Positions 54,563 to 63,365 are shown, counted from the stretch's first letter. The stretch is 64,000 nt of DNA from Nesterenkonia lutea (GCF_014873955.1 NZ_JADBED010000001.1:1364001-1428000), one strand, 5' to 3'. The notes: generated from the letters alone by a model not told the origin. A program made the numbers and translations.

Positions 54563-56077
54563 TCAGCCGTTTCCGGTGAGCTTCTCGCGCAGCGCAGCCA
54601 GCGCCTCGTCGGAGGCCAGCGTGCCGGCATCCTCAGAAGAGGTGTTCTGCGAGGAGGAGTAGTTCGACGGAGCCGGCTCAGACTTGCTGGAGCTGCTGCT
54701 CGAGCTGGAAGAGCTGGAGCTGGAACCGACAGTCGCCTGTGCGGCGGCTTCGGCGTCGGCCTCGACAGCGGCGACGACCTGCTTCTTGTGCGCCTCCCAA
54801 CGCTCCTGGGCCTTGGCGTACTGGGCCTCCCAGACGGAGCGCTGCTCGTCGTAGCCTTCCATCCACTCGTTGGTCTCCGGATCGAAGCCCTCGGGGTAGA
54901 GGTAGTTGCCGGCGTCGTCGTACTGAGCATCCATGCCGTAGACGGCCGGATCGAACTCGGCGCCTTCGGGATCGACGCCCTCGTTGGCCTGCTTCAGCGA
55001 GAGGCTGATGCGGCGGCGCTCGAGATCGATGTCGATGACCTTGACGAAGAGCTCGTCGCCCACGGAGACGACCTGCTCGGCGAGATCAACGTGGCGCACT
55101 GCCAGCTCGGAGATGTGCACGAGGCCCTCGATGCCGTCCTCCACGCGGACGAATGCGCCGAAGGGCACCAGCTTGGTGACCTTGCCGGGGACGACCTGGC
55201 CCAGCGCATGAGTGCGGGCGAAGGTCTGCCATGGGTCTTCCTGGGTGGCCTTCAGGGACAGGGAGACGCGTTCGCGATCCATGTCCACCTCGAGGACCTC
55301 CACGGTGACTTCCTGGCCGACCTCGACAACCTCGTTCGGGTGATCGATGTGCTTCCAGGAGAGCTCCGAGACGTGCACCAGACCGTCGACGCCGCCGAGG
55401 TCCACGAACGCACCGAAGTTGACGATCGAGGAGACGGTGCCCGTGCGGACCTGGCCGCGCTCGAGCTTGTTGAGGAAGGAGGAGCGGACCTCGGACTGGG
55501 TCTGCTCGAGCCATGCACGGCGGGACAGGACCACGTTGTTGCGGTTCTTGTCCAGCTCGATGATCTTGGCCTCGATCTCCTGACCGATGTAGGGAGCAAG
55601 GTCCCGCACCCGGCGCATCTCCACCAGCGATGCGGGCAGGAAGCCGCGCAGTCCGATGTCGAGGATGAGGCCGCCCTTGACGACCTCGATGACGGTGCCG
55701 GAGACGACGCCGTCCTCTTCCTTGATGCGCTCGATGTCACCCCAGGCGCGCTCGTACTGAGCCCGCTTCTTGGAGAGGATCAGGCGGCCTTCTTTGTCCT
55801 CCTTGGTGAGGACCAGAGCCTCCACCAGATCGCCGACGGCGACGACTTCGTCCGGGTTCACATCGTGCTTGATGGACAGCTCGCGGGACGGGATGACGCC
55901 TTCGGTCTTGTACCCGATGTCGAGGAGGACCTCGTCGCGGTCGACCTTGACGATGGTGCCCTCCACGAGGTCTCCGTCGTTGAAGTACTTCATAGTCGCA
56001 TCTACTGCGGCGAGGAACTCTTCTGCGGTGCCGATGTCATTGACGGCGACCTGTGGGGCAGTGGTAGTGGTGGTCAT
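54563..56077 (-). CDS. rpsA: 30S ribosomal protein S1
   Basis: S1 helps bind mRNA to the small subunit. The 504-residue protein has four S1/OB domains (about 33-103, 120-188, 205-275, 290-362), each with the DLVEGTIVKV or GLVHVSELS-type pattern. After the fourth domain the tail contains a Tyr/Trp-rich stretch (FDPETNEWMEGYDEQ) and a run of 13 serines at 452-464 encoded by mixed TCC/AGC/TCT/TCG codons, then a conserved last helix. The start MTTTTTAP is set by CGGAG upstream. A promoter and 200-nt leader precede it. Confidence 0.96.
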   Translation of the reverse strand: MTTTTTAPQVAVNDIGTAEEFLAAVDATMKYFNDGDLVEGTIVKVDRDEVLLDIGYKTEGVIPSRELSIKHDVNPDEVVAVGDLVEALVLTKEDKEGRLILSKKRAQYERAWGDIERIKEEDGVVSGTVIEVVKGGLILDIGLRGFLPASLVEMRRVRDLAPYIGQEIEAKIIELDKNRNNVVLSRRAWLEQTQSEVRSSFLNKLERGQVRTGTVSSIVNFGAFVDLGGVDGLVHVSELSWKHIDHPNEVVEVGQEVTVEVLEVDMDRERVSLSLKATQEDPWQTFARTHALGQVVPGKVTKLVPFGAFVRVEDGIEGLVHISELAVRHVDLAEQVVSVGDELFVKVIDIDLERRRISLSLKQANEGVDPEGAEFDPAVYGMDAQYDDAGNYLYPEGFDPETNEWMEGYDEQRSVWEAQYAKAQERWEAHKKQVVAAVEADAEAAAQATVGSSSSSSSSSSSSSKSEPAPSNYSSSQNTSSEDAGTLASDEALAALREKLTGNG

Positions 56078-56290
56078 GTAGTAGGGGCTCCGATATGGAT
56101 CGTGTGCTGGCGTGGTCAGTGCACGGCTGTGGCCGCGCAGAGCGACGTTCTGGTGCACGGAGCAGAAGACAGATGAACAGGGTGGACTCGTCGGGTCCCG
56201 ATTCCGGCACGGAGGCCGAAGAGCGGACTTTCGAGCTTTGCCTGCATCAGATGTCGGAGACGACTCTGTGCGCAGAACACGCCCGGTCAG

Positions 56291-56318
56291 TTTATACCGG
56301 CAATCCAATGTGAATCAA
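56291..56318 (-). promoter_or_regulatory. rpsA promoter with long leader
   Basis: On the minus strand TTGATT (56313-56318) and TATAAA (56291-56296) are 16 bp apart. The leader would be about 205 nt, long enough for autogenous or other control. Confidence 0.65.
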
Positions 56319-56343
56319 CCGAGAGTGCTGCGTGAGGACTTGC

Positions 56344-57795
56344 TCAGAAATGTGTCGCGCAGAAGGGTGGCGTTGCCAGGTCCATGATCCGGGAGATCCT
56401 GTCCACATCGGCCGCGGTGGTGGTCCCGAGCCGGCCGGCGGCGTGCAGCGTGCGCACTGAGACGTCGCCCAGGTAGAGGGAGCCGAGGGTCTCCACGCTG
56501 ACCTGAAGCGTCGGGATGTCCTGCGCTGTTCCTGCTGCAGCCGGGCCGCCGCCCGAGCCGGCCGATCCTGGACCGTCAGCGCCCGGGCTGACGGTGGCGG
56601 CGCCGTCGTCGACTCTCACGCTGAAGCTGCCGCCGGTGATGCCCAGCGCGTCCTCCAGCTCCAGGCGGAACGCGCCGTCGCCGGCCCAGGCGCGGGCCTG
56701 CAGTGCTGTGACCACGTCGAGGATGCGCACCCAGAGCACGTCGCTGAGCTTCTGCACCTGGTAGCTGCGCGGGTTGACCAGTGCGGACTGCAGCGGGTCG
56801 CTGAGTGGCGCGGTGCCCACCGTGGCGCGGCGGACCAGATCAAGTCCGGCGATGTAGCCCCAGAGCGCGAGGTGGCTCTGATCATCGGCGGCGATCAGGT
56901 CATAGATCCGGATGGTGCCCGGCGTGGTCTCCCATCCCTCGTGCCTGTAGGTGACGTAGCCGCCGATGCTGCCGTCCTCGCGGACATGCACGGCCGCGCG
57001 CAGCTTCCGGTTCCAGGCGCTGTTGTCCTCGGGGTTCATCCGCGCGGTGCTGATCAGCTGGTAGGTCTTCTGGCGGCCGATCGAGCCGCGCGTGCGGGCG
57101 TGGAACCCGGCGAAGCTGGAGTCGATGACGTCATCGAGCTTGACCGGGTCTGCGGAGATGACACGACCGCCGGGCCTGCTGCGCAGCGCGAAGCCCTGAC
57201 CGTTGCCCTCCCCCAGGTCCACGCGGACGCTGGCCTCGCGGGTGGCGCAGCCGAAGCCGAACCGACCGTAGATGCCGCCCTCGGAGACGGTCAGCGCGGC
57301 CACGGCCATGCCGTCAGCCACGGCGCGGGAGAGCGCGGAGGTCATCAGGTGCTTGAGGATGCCGCGGCGCCGGAAGCTCGCGTTGACGGTGACTTCGGTG
57401 ATCAGCCGCGCGGGCAGCGGTCCGGCCGGTCCGCCGGCGTTGAGCGTCTTGTCATAGTCGACGAAGGTGCCCACCGGATGGGCCGGATCAAAGCCGACCT
57501 CGCCCAGCGCGGCACCCCAGTACTGCTCCGCGGCGGCGTCACGATCCACGTAGACGCCGGTGAGGATCTGCTCATCCTTGACCAGCGCCTGGCCCAGACG
57601 GTTGATCTGCTCGTCCGAGAGCCAGGGATCGTAGAAGCCCTGCTGCGCGGTGCGCGCGAACGCAGCCGTCTGCGCGTCGACGGTCTTGCCGCCGGGGTCC
57701 ATGGCGGCGGGGAAGGACTCGCTGCGGAGTCCGGCTGCAAGCGGGGCGATCTCAGGCTGCTGGGGTGAGTGTTGGTCTGCCACGAACCACCACAT
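56344..57795 (-). CDS. GNAT family N-acetyltransferase, Eis-like
   Basis: A 483-residue protein of the enhanced intracellular survival (Eis) family: N-terminal GNAT domain with the CoA loop VTVNASFRRRGILKHLM, a second GNAT-like domain (about 190-330) and a C-terminal SCP2-like domain. Family catalytic residues appear kept: Tyr in GGIYGRFGFG and a free C-terminal Phe carboxylate (FCATHF). Eis acetylates aminoglycosides and other amines; the natural substrate is unclear. A Gly/Ala/Pro linker interrupts the SCP2-like part. Start ATG 57795 or GTG 57783, the latter ten bases after GATAAT. Confidence 0.85.
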   Translation of the reverse strand: MWWFVADQHSPQQPEIAPLAAGLRSESFPAAMDPGGKTVDAQTAAFARTAQQGFYDPWLSDEQINRLGQALVKDEQILTGVYVDRDAAAEQYWGAALGEVGFDPAHPVGTFVDYDKTLNAGGPAGPLPARLITEVTVNASFRRRGILKHLMTSALSRAVADGMAVAALTVSEGGIYGRFGFGCATREASVRVDLGEGNGQGFALRSRPGGRVISADPVKLDDVIDSSFAGFHARTRGSIGRQKTYQLISTARMNPEDNSAWNRKLRAAVHVREDGSIGGYVTYRHEGWETTPGTIRIYDLIAADDQSHLALWGYIAGLDLVRRATVGTAPLSDPLQSALVNPRSYQVQKLSDVLWVRILDVVTALQARAWAGDGAFRLELEDALGITGGSFSVRVDDGAATVSPGADGPGSAGSGGGPAAAGTAQDIPTLQVSVETLGSLYLGDVSVRTLHAAGRLGTTTAADVDRISRIMDLATPPFCATHF

Positions 57796-57851
57796 TATCG
57801 TTCCGGTGAGACGGGGGCCAGATGGCGCGGCGGGACGTCCTCGAGAGGTTC

Positions 57852-58706
57852 TCAGCGGCCCGTCAGGGCATGTGCAGGAACGGCGCTTCCGGCAAGCAGC
57901 TCCGGCACGAGCGGGAACGGAGAATACGGGGGCCGTGCCGGGAGACCGCACTGCTCAGGCTGAGCCGTCATCCGCAGCAGCGACTGCCCCTGACCGCTCG
58001 CGAGCTTTCCCAGGCGCCGCAGCCCGGCCCACATGGTTGCCTGGTTGGCGGTGATGATGGGCTTCCCCAGTTCAGCCTCCAGCGGTGCGATGAGGTCGTA
58101 CGTAGCAAGATTGGTGCAGCTGACCACGATGGCCTCGGCGTCGGGCCTGTCGGCCTGCCGGATCAGCTCCGCGGTCTGCGCGTAGGGGACCTCCCAGATG
58201 CGCCTGTCGAGCCCGAGCTCAGTGCTGCCGGCCACGGTGACGCCGTGCTCGTTGAGGAACGATTCCAGCAGGAGCGACAATGACGGAAGATACGGCGTCG
58301 CAGTGGAGACACGCCTGATCCCGAGGGCGACCAGAGCCTCGACGATCGCGCCGGATGCGGTCACCGCGTCACGTGCGCCGACGTCCGTCATCGCGCGAAC
58401 GAGCTCTTCCTGTCCTGCCCGACCACGCACGAAGCTCCCGGACGTGCAGGCGTAGGCGACCACGTCCGCGCGCCCGGCTGTGACACCGCGCACGCCATCG
58501 GTGACGATTCTCGCCTGCGCAACCTCCCGCGCGAACTCCACGGTGACGACGTCGTCCAAGAACGGCGTCCGGGTCACCAACAGGTCGACGTCGGCCGGGA
58601 GCCAGCGCCACAGCTCTGCATCAAGCTCCATGTCGAACGGCATGACGACGCCGAGCGCCGCGCGGGACGGCGGGCCGGACAGCAGGCCCTGGGCTTCCGG
58701 TGTCAT
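57852..58706 (-). CDS. Maleate cis-trans isomerase / Asp-Glu racemase superfamily protein
   Basis: A 284-residue protein with the paired-cysteine fold of maleate isomerase, glutamate racemase and arylmalonate decarboxylase. Both catalytic cysteines are present: C87 in YACTSGSFVRG and C197 in VVSCTNLATYD. The fold-defining GVVMPFDMELDAEL opens the protein and ITANQATMWAGLRRLG closes it. This pattern is that of maleate cis-trans isomerase (nicotinate/maleate degradation) but other carboxylic acids are possible. ATG at 58706 is set by AGGAG. Same strand as the DUF3830 gene, 217 bp apart. Confidence 0.85.
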   Translation of the reverse strand: MTPEAQGLLSGPPSRAALGVVMPFDMELDAELWRWLPADVDLLVTRTPFLDDVVTVEFAREVAQARIVTDGVRGVTAGRADVVAYACTSGSFVRGRAGQEELVRAMTDVGARDAVTASGAIVEALVALGIRRVSTATPYLPSLSLLLESFLNEHGVTVAGSTELGLDRRIWEVPYAQTAELIRQADRPDAEAIVVSCTNLATYDLIAPLEAELGKPIITANQATMWAGLRRLGKLASGQGQSLLRMTAQPEQCGLPARPPYSPFPLVPELLAGSAVPAHALTGR

Positions 58707-58806
58707 GTTCACTCCTCTGGATCACGTGGTGCTGAGACGGCGGATACGACAGTCCTCAGAGGTGCGCCATGGCACCTGAACCGCACTGAGTCTGGTGGAG
58801 ATTCTG

Positions 58807-58812
58807 ACTATA
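58807..58812 (-). promoter_or_regulatory. Candidate -10 of the maleate isomerase-like gene
   Basis: TATAGT on the minus strand, about 100 bp before the ATG at 58706. No -35 is convincing. The remaining 58713-58923 spacer shows nothing else I can name. Confidence 0.35.
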
Positions 58813-58923
58813 GGGGCTCCCACCCGCCCGAAGGTTTCGATCAGGTGAACACGGCCCGGGATCCTGCAGCAGGGGTCCAGCCTGCAGCGGGGCTCAGACG
58901 GGTCGGCACGTCGGTCAGGTCAG

Positions 58924-59436
58924 TCACTCACTCCCAGGCGTCTCGGCGCGGGCGAAGCTCAGCGTCTCCCCACGGGCGCCGCCCATCCAGACGTCCTGGC
59001 ACGCGGCGGCAAGCTCGCTGAGTCCGTCCTCGATCGTGGCGAAGACATTCCCCGGAACCCACCCGACGTCACCATTGACCAGCAGGTTGTTGCGTCCGTA
59101 GAACACCGCCAGATCGATCAGCAGCCGGTTCTCAGCGGTCCCCGCGGAGGCGTCGTACCCGTAGGCGGGGTTGTCGAGCACGCCCTCGAACGTGAAATAG
59201 CACAGGTCCCCCGGAATCGGCGTGATCGTCTGATTCTCGGGGCCGGGCTCCTCGGCGGCGAAGGCGGGGACGAGTGCGTAGATCTCGTTGCGCGCGAACT
59301 TGCCGTGGAACACCTGGCCGGACTGGGGCAGAGCCTGCCAGACGGCCTCGGCGGTGCGCGGGGCCTCGTCGTCGAGCAGGCGTGCCCTCGCGGTGACGCC
59401 GCGCTTCTCCAGGGTGATGGTGAGGTACCGGGCCAT
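58924..59436 (-). CDS. DUF3830 family (cyclophilin-like) protein
   Basis: A 170-residue protein that fits DUF3830, a small beta-barrel family related to cyclophilin-like TM1367. Matching features are RYLTITLEKRGVTARARLLDDEAPRTAEAVWQ-type strand-helix opening (in pieces: DDEAPRTAEAVWQALP, about 22-37), GPENQTITPIPGDLCYFTF and GRNNLLVNGDVGWVPGNVFA. No enzyme activity is known. It is divergent from the second maleate isomerase-like gene over a double operator, and its presence in a racemase/decarboxylase-like locus suggests it helps that pathway, for example as a binding or lyase subunit (inference). Confidence 0.65.
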   Translation of the reverse strand: MARYLTITLEKRGVTARARLLDDEAPRTAEAVWQALPQSGQVFHGKFARNEIYALVPAFAAEEPGPENQTITPIPGDLCYFTFEGVLDNPAYGYDASAGTAENRLLIDLAVFYGRNNLLVNGDVGWVPGNVFATIEDGLSELAAACQDVWMGGARGETLSFARAETPGSE

Positions 59437-59485
59437 CAGTCGTCTCCATTCGGCGGATTGCAGGCACCACGGAACGGCGCCCTAT

Positions 59486-59510
59486 GATTGTCTACAATCT
59501 ACCTGTAGAT
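59486..59510. promoter_or_regulatory. Two overlapping perfect dyads, likely GntR-type operator
   Basis: GATTGT-CT-ACAATC (59486-59499) and ATCTAC-CT-GTAGAT (59497-59510) are each perfect 6-bp dyads with the same CT centre, overlapping by three bases, centres exactly 11 bp apart, so two dimers would bind the same face of the helix. TTGTCTACAA resembles FCD-type GntR operators (TnGTnnACnA). Possible -10 boxes (TACAAT at 59493-59498, TAGATT at 59506-59511) are inside, so binding would block the promoter. No regulator gene is adjacent. Confidence 0.7.
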
Positions 59511-59553
59511 TTCTGCGGAGACTGACAACGCCACGAGAGGGGCCGCTATCGCC

Positions 59554-60276
59554 ATGCACACCCCCATGCACACCCTCGCCATCCTCTACCCCGGATACAG
59601 CGCGGAGGACGAGTTCCCCGCCCTCGAGCAGCTCATTCCGAACACCTCTTTCCGGGTGATCCATACCTGGGAGGGCAGCACCGAGCACGATGTCGACGCG
59701 CTGCTGGCCCTGGGATCCCAGAAGAACCTGGTGCCGGCCGCAGAGAAGGCCCGCGAGCTCTCCCCCGGCGCGGCGATGTGGGCATGCACCTCGGGAAGCT
59801 TCGTCTATGGCCGGGATGGCTGCCGGGAGCAGGCCGGATGGATCGAGCAGGCCGCCGGCGTCCCGTCCTCCTCCACCTCGCTGGCCTTCGCCGAGGCGGT
59901 GCACCACCTGGGACTGAGCAGGGTCGCGGTGGCCGCGACCTATCCCGAGGACGTCGCCTCACACTTCGTGCAGTTCCTCGAACAGGACGGGATCACGGTG
60001 ACCGCGCTGTCCACCTACGACGTGCCCAGCGGTGAGGACGCGGGCATGTTGGACGCCGAGTGGGTGCTCGAGACCGCCCGCGCCGCCGATCTGGCCGACG
60101 CTCAGTGCCTCCTGATTCCGGACACTGCACTGCACACGATCGCCGTGCTGCCCCGCCTCGAAGAGGCCCGGGGCGTGCCCGTGCTCACGGCCAACCAGGT
60201 CACTGCCTGGCTGGGGCTCCGGCTGGCCGGCCACCCTGCTCGCGTCGAGGGGCTCGGGGCCCTGTTCAGCCGCTGA
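59554..60276 (+). CDS. Maleate isomerase/arylmalonate decarboxylase-like protein lacking second Cys
   Basis: A 240-residue paralogue of the protein at 57852-58706. It keeps the first active cysteine (C78 in WACTSGSFVYG), HTLAILYPGYSAEDEFP and LTANQVTAWLGLRLAG, but at the position of the second cysteine it has D190 (LLIPDTALHTI), with C185 five residues earlier. Single-cysteine members of this superfamily include decarboxylases, and the Cys-to-Asp change could alter the reaction rather than abolish it. Start 59554 or the ATG at 59566. GAGAGGGG lies upstream. Transcribed away from DUF3830 under the double operator. Confidence 0.75.
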   Translation: MHTPMHTLAILYPGYSAEDEFPALEQLIPNTSFRVIHTWEGSTEHDVDALLALGSQKNLVPAAEKARELSPGAAMWACTSGSFVYGRDGCREQAGWIEQAAGVPSSSTSLAFAEAVHHLGLSRVAVAATYPEDVASHFVQFLEQDGITVTALSTYDVPSGEDAGMLDAEWVLETARAADLADAQCLLIPDTALHTIAVLPRLEEARGVPVLTANQVTAWLGLRLAGHPARVEGLGALFSR

Positions 60277-60293
60277 GCAGGCGCACGCCTGTG

Positions 60294-60378
60294 TCACTGC
60301 GCGGCCACTGTCACTGCGCGGGCCAATCTCACTGCGCGGCCTATCTCAGTGCGCGGCCTATCTCAGTGCGCGGCCTCG
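60294..60378. repeat. 17-bp tandem repeat, five units, ending inside polA
   Basis: Units at 60294, 60311 (18 bp), 60329, 60346 and 60363 follow TCACTGCGCGGCCTATC; units 4 and 5 have TCAG. The fifth unit contains the polA stop codon (TCA, 60363-60365) and its last codons, so the array looks like outward duplication of the polA 3' end. Confidence 0.85.
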
Positions 60379-63239
60379 TGCCAGGAGGAGCCCACGCCCA
60401 CATGGACGTCCAGCGGGACGTCGAGCTCGGCGGCGGCGCCCATGTGGACGGTCACCAGCCTCTCCAAGGCCTCGCGCTCCCCCTTCGCCACCTCGAAGAT
60501 GAGCTCATCGTGGACCTGCAGCAGCAGCCGGGATTCCAGCCCCTCGGCCCGCAGCGCGGAGTCCACGCCGATCATCGCCTGTTTGATGATGTCCGCCGCG
60601 GAGCCCTGGATCGGCGCGTTGAGCGCGGCACGTTCGGCCATCTGGCGCAGCTGCCGGTTCTCGCTGCTCAGGTCCGGCAGGTAGCGGCGCCGTCCGAAGA
60701 GGGTGGAGGTGAACCCGTCCTGCTTGGCCTGGGTGACCACCTCGCGCAGGTAGTCCCGGACTCCGCCGAAGCGTTCGAAGTATTCGTTCATCAGGTTCCG
60801 GGCCTCGTCCACCCCGATGCCGAGCTGTTTGGACAGCCCGAAGCTGGAGAGCCCGTAGGCGAGTCCGTAGCTCATCGCTTTGACCTTGGAGCGCTGCTCG
60901 GGCGTGATCTCCGACGCCTCGACCCCGAAGACCCGGGAGCCGACGAAGTTGTGCAGGTCCTCCCCGGCGCGGAAGGCCTCGATCAGCGCCTGGTCCCCGG
61001 AGAGGTGCGCCATGATGCGCATCTCGATCTGTGAGTAGTCCGCGGTGAGCAGGGTCTCGTAGCCGGAGCCGACCACGAACGCGTCGCGGATCTTCCGTCC
61101 GGCCGCGGTGCGGACCGGGATGTTCTGCAGGTTCGGGTGCAGCGAGGAGAGCCGACCGGTCGCGGCCACGGTCTGCGCATAGGTGGTGTGGATCCGCCCG
61201 TCGCCGGTGACGGCCTCCATCAGTCCGGTGACGGTCTGGCGCAGCTTGGTCGAGTCCCGGTGATTCATCAGGTGGATCAGGAAGTCGTTCTGGGTCTTGA
61301 TCAGCAGCGCCTGCAGGGTCTCCACATCGGTGGAGTAGCCGGTCTTGTTCTTCTTCACCCCGGCGGTGGGCAGCTCGAGCTCCTCGAAGAGCACGGTCTG
61401 CAGCTGCTTGGGCGAGCCCAGCTTCACCTCATGCCCGACCACCGCGTAGGCGTCCTGCGCGGAGGCTTCGATGGCGGCGGCGAACTCGGCGTCCAGCGAG
61501 TCCAGCTTCTCCGGGCTCACGGCGATGCCGGTGAGCTCCATCTGCAGCAGGATCTCGGCCAGCGGGATCTCCATCTCGCGCAGCAGCTTCTCCCCGTTGC
61601 GTTCGACCAGCTGCTCGCCCAGCGCCTGGGAGAGCTGGTGCAGCAGCATCCCGTGCAGGGCGGCGGCATCCAGGTCCTCGGCGGTGACACCCGGCAACAG
61701 GTCCTGGGAGGAGAACAGGTCCGGTCCCTGCGGACCGGACGCCTCGGCGTCGTCGTCGCTGTGGCCGCCGAGATAGGAGGCCGGATCGGTGGAGGAGCCC
61801 AGGTACTGGGTGACCAGCTCGGTGAAGGCGAAGTTCCGCCGGTCCGGCTGGATCAGGTACCCGGAGATCAAGGTGTCCTCCACGGCGCCGCGCAGGCGCA
61901 GCCCGCGCCAGGCCAGCCGTTTGCCGGCGTCCTTGATGTCATGGACCAGCTTCGGCGCTGCCGGATCCTGCAGCCATTCGGCCAGCACCGCGTCTGCGGC
62001 GGCGTCGAGGGAGGTCAGCGAGAGCGCCAGCGCCGGGATGCCGGTGGGCTCGGACGCAGCAGCGTCATCCTCGGCATCATCTTCGGCGTCAGCAGCAGCC
62101 TCAGCGGCACCCTCCACGTCCCCTGAGGCCGAGGGCACCAGGACGACGGCGAGCGCCTCGGCAGTCCGAGCGGCTTCGTCCCGCTTGGGCTTGGTGGTCA
62201 GCGATTCGCCGGCTCGGTCCAGGCAGACGGCGATCGCCATCGGCGCTCCGGCGTGGGCCTTCAGGAACGCGGTGAGCTCCTCGGCCTGCTCGGTCACGGT
62301 GACTGCGGGCAGCGCGTCGGTGGGAGTCGGCGGGACCACGGTCTCGGGGAAGCGGGCGGCGAAGGTCTCATAGAGGCGTTCACGGATCTGGTTGAACTGC
62401 AGCGCGTCGAAGAGCGGGTCCAGCACCTCGCGGTCAGGGACCTGCAGCTCGGAGTCCTCCAGGGCCACGGGCAGATCCAGGTCGCGCAGCAGCAGGTTCA
62501 GCTCCAGGTTGCGCTCCACGTCCGCGAGCGCCTCGCGCAGGTTCTCCCCCGCCTTGCCACTGATGCGCTCGGCGTTCTCGATGATCCCGCGGGTCGAGCC
62601 GTACTCGGCGATCCACTTCGCAGCCGTCTTGGGTCCGACCTTGGGCACACCGGGCAGGTTGTCCGCGGACTCCCCCACCAGTGCGGCGAGGTCCGGGTAC
62701 TTCAGCGGCGGGACCAGATACTTCTCCTCCACGCCGGCGGGATCGAGCATCGCGACCTTGGACAGTCCGGAGGTGGGGTACATCAGGGTGGTCCGCTCGG
62801 TGACCAGCTGCAGCGTATCGCGGTCTCCGGAGACGATCAGGGTCTCCCAGCCGGCGGCGTCGGCCTGCGTGGCGTAGGTCGCGACGATGTCGTCGGCCTC
62901 GTAGCCCTCCAGGGTCACCGTGGCGATGTTCATCCCCTCAGCGACCTGTCTGATCAGGTCGATCTGCCCGCCGAACTCCTCGGGGGTCTTCGCGCGGCCT
63001 CCCTTGTACTCGGTGTAGGAGGTGTGCCTGAACGTGGGAGTGTCGAGGTCGAAGGCGAGGATCACGTGGGTGGGAAGCTCCTCGCGGATCAGCTTGAGCA
63101 GCATGTTCGTGAAGCCATGCACCGCGTTGGTGTATTGGCCGGAGTCCGTCAGGAAGCTCTCGGTGGGCAGGGCGTAGAAGGCCCTGAACGCCATGGAGTG
63201 ACCGTCGATGACCAGGAGTTTATTGGGACTTGTTGACAC
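60363..63239 (-). CDS. polA: DNA polymerase I
   Basis: Fills repair and Okazaki gaps. The 958-residue protein has the 5'-3' nuclease (LLVIDGHSMAFRAFYAL, EADDIVATYA, VSGDRDTLQLV, VGPKTAAKWI; 1-290), a middle 3'-5' exonuclease-like domain without its catalytic acids (as usual in actinobacteria) and the polymerase (DYSQIEMRIMAHLSG, GRRRYLPDL, VHDELIFEV). Ala/Asp/Glu-rich insertions at about 369-399 and 490-515 explain its extra length. The start is GTG at 63239, seven bases after TAGGCT, with GGGGAGC between. Its stop lies in a tandem repeat. Confidence 0.97.
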   Translation of the reverse strand: MSTSPNKLLVIDGHSMAFRAFYALPTESFLTDSGQYTNAVHGFTNMLLKLIREELPTHVILAFDLDTPTFRHTSYTEYKGGRAKTPEEFGGQIDLIRQVAEGMNIATVTLEGYEADDIVATYATQADAAGWETLIVSGDRDTLQLVTERTTLMYPTSGLSKVAMLDPAGVEEKYLVPPLKYPDLAALVGESADNLPGVPKVGPKTAAKWIAEYGSTRGIIENAERISGKAGENLREALADVERNLELNLLLRDLDLPVALEDSELQVPDREVLDPLFDALQFNQIRERLYETFAARFPETVVPPTPTDALPAVTVTEQAEELTAFLKAHAGAPMAIAVCLDRAGESLTTKPKRDEAARTAEALAVVLVPSASGDVEGAAEAAADAEDDAEDDAAASEPTGIPALALSLTSLDAAADAVLAEWLQDPAAPKLVHDIKDAGKRLAWRGLRLRGAVEDTLISGYLIQPDRRNFAFTELVTQYLGSSTDPASYLGGHSDDDAEASGPQGPDLFSSQDLLPGVTAEDLDAAALHGMLLHQLSQALGEQLVERNGEKLLREMEIPLAEILLQMELTGIAVSPEKLDSLDAEFAAAIEASAQDAYAVVGHEVKLGSPKQLQTVLFEELELPTAGVKKNKTGYSTDVETLQALLIKTQNDFLIHLMNHRDSTKLRQTVTGLMEAVTGDGRIHTTYAQTVAATGRLSSLHPNLQNIPVRTAAGRKIRDAFVVGSGYETLLTADYSQIEMRIMAHLSGDQALIEAFRAGEDLHNFVGSRVFGVEASEITPEQRSKVKAMSYGLAYGLSSFGLSKQLGIGVDEARNLMNEYFERFGGVRDYLREVVTQAKQDGFTSTLFGRRRYLPDLSSENRQLRQMAERAALNAPIQGSAADIIKQAMIGVDSALRAEGLESRLLLQVHDELIFEVAKGEREALERLVTVHMGAAAELDVPLDVHVGVGSSWHEAAH

Positions 63240-63246
63240 GCTCCCC

Positions 63247-63252
63247 AGCCTA
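63247..63252 (-). promoter_or_regulatory. -10 box of polA
   Basis: TAGGCT on the minus strand precedes the GTG by seven bases. GGGGAGC in that gap could also act as a ribosome site if transcription starts earlier. Confidence 0.45.
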
Positions 63253-63365
63253 TCGCGACCCCCGCGCTCACCCCAGACCTCTCACCAGAGCCATCGCTGG
63301 ACCTGGGAGCGGACCTGAGACGCGTCCATCGTGGTGCGGCTCTCATCCACCTGCTCACCAGCATC

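Noticed and set aside
60294..60378. CRISPR-like array
   Set aside because: Units are directly adjacent with no spacers; it is a tandem repeat including the polA stop.
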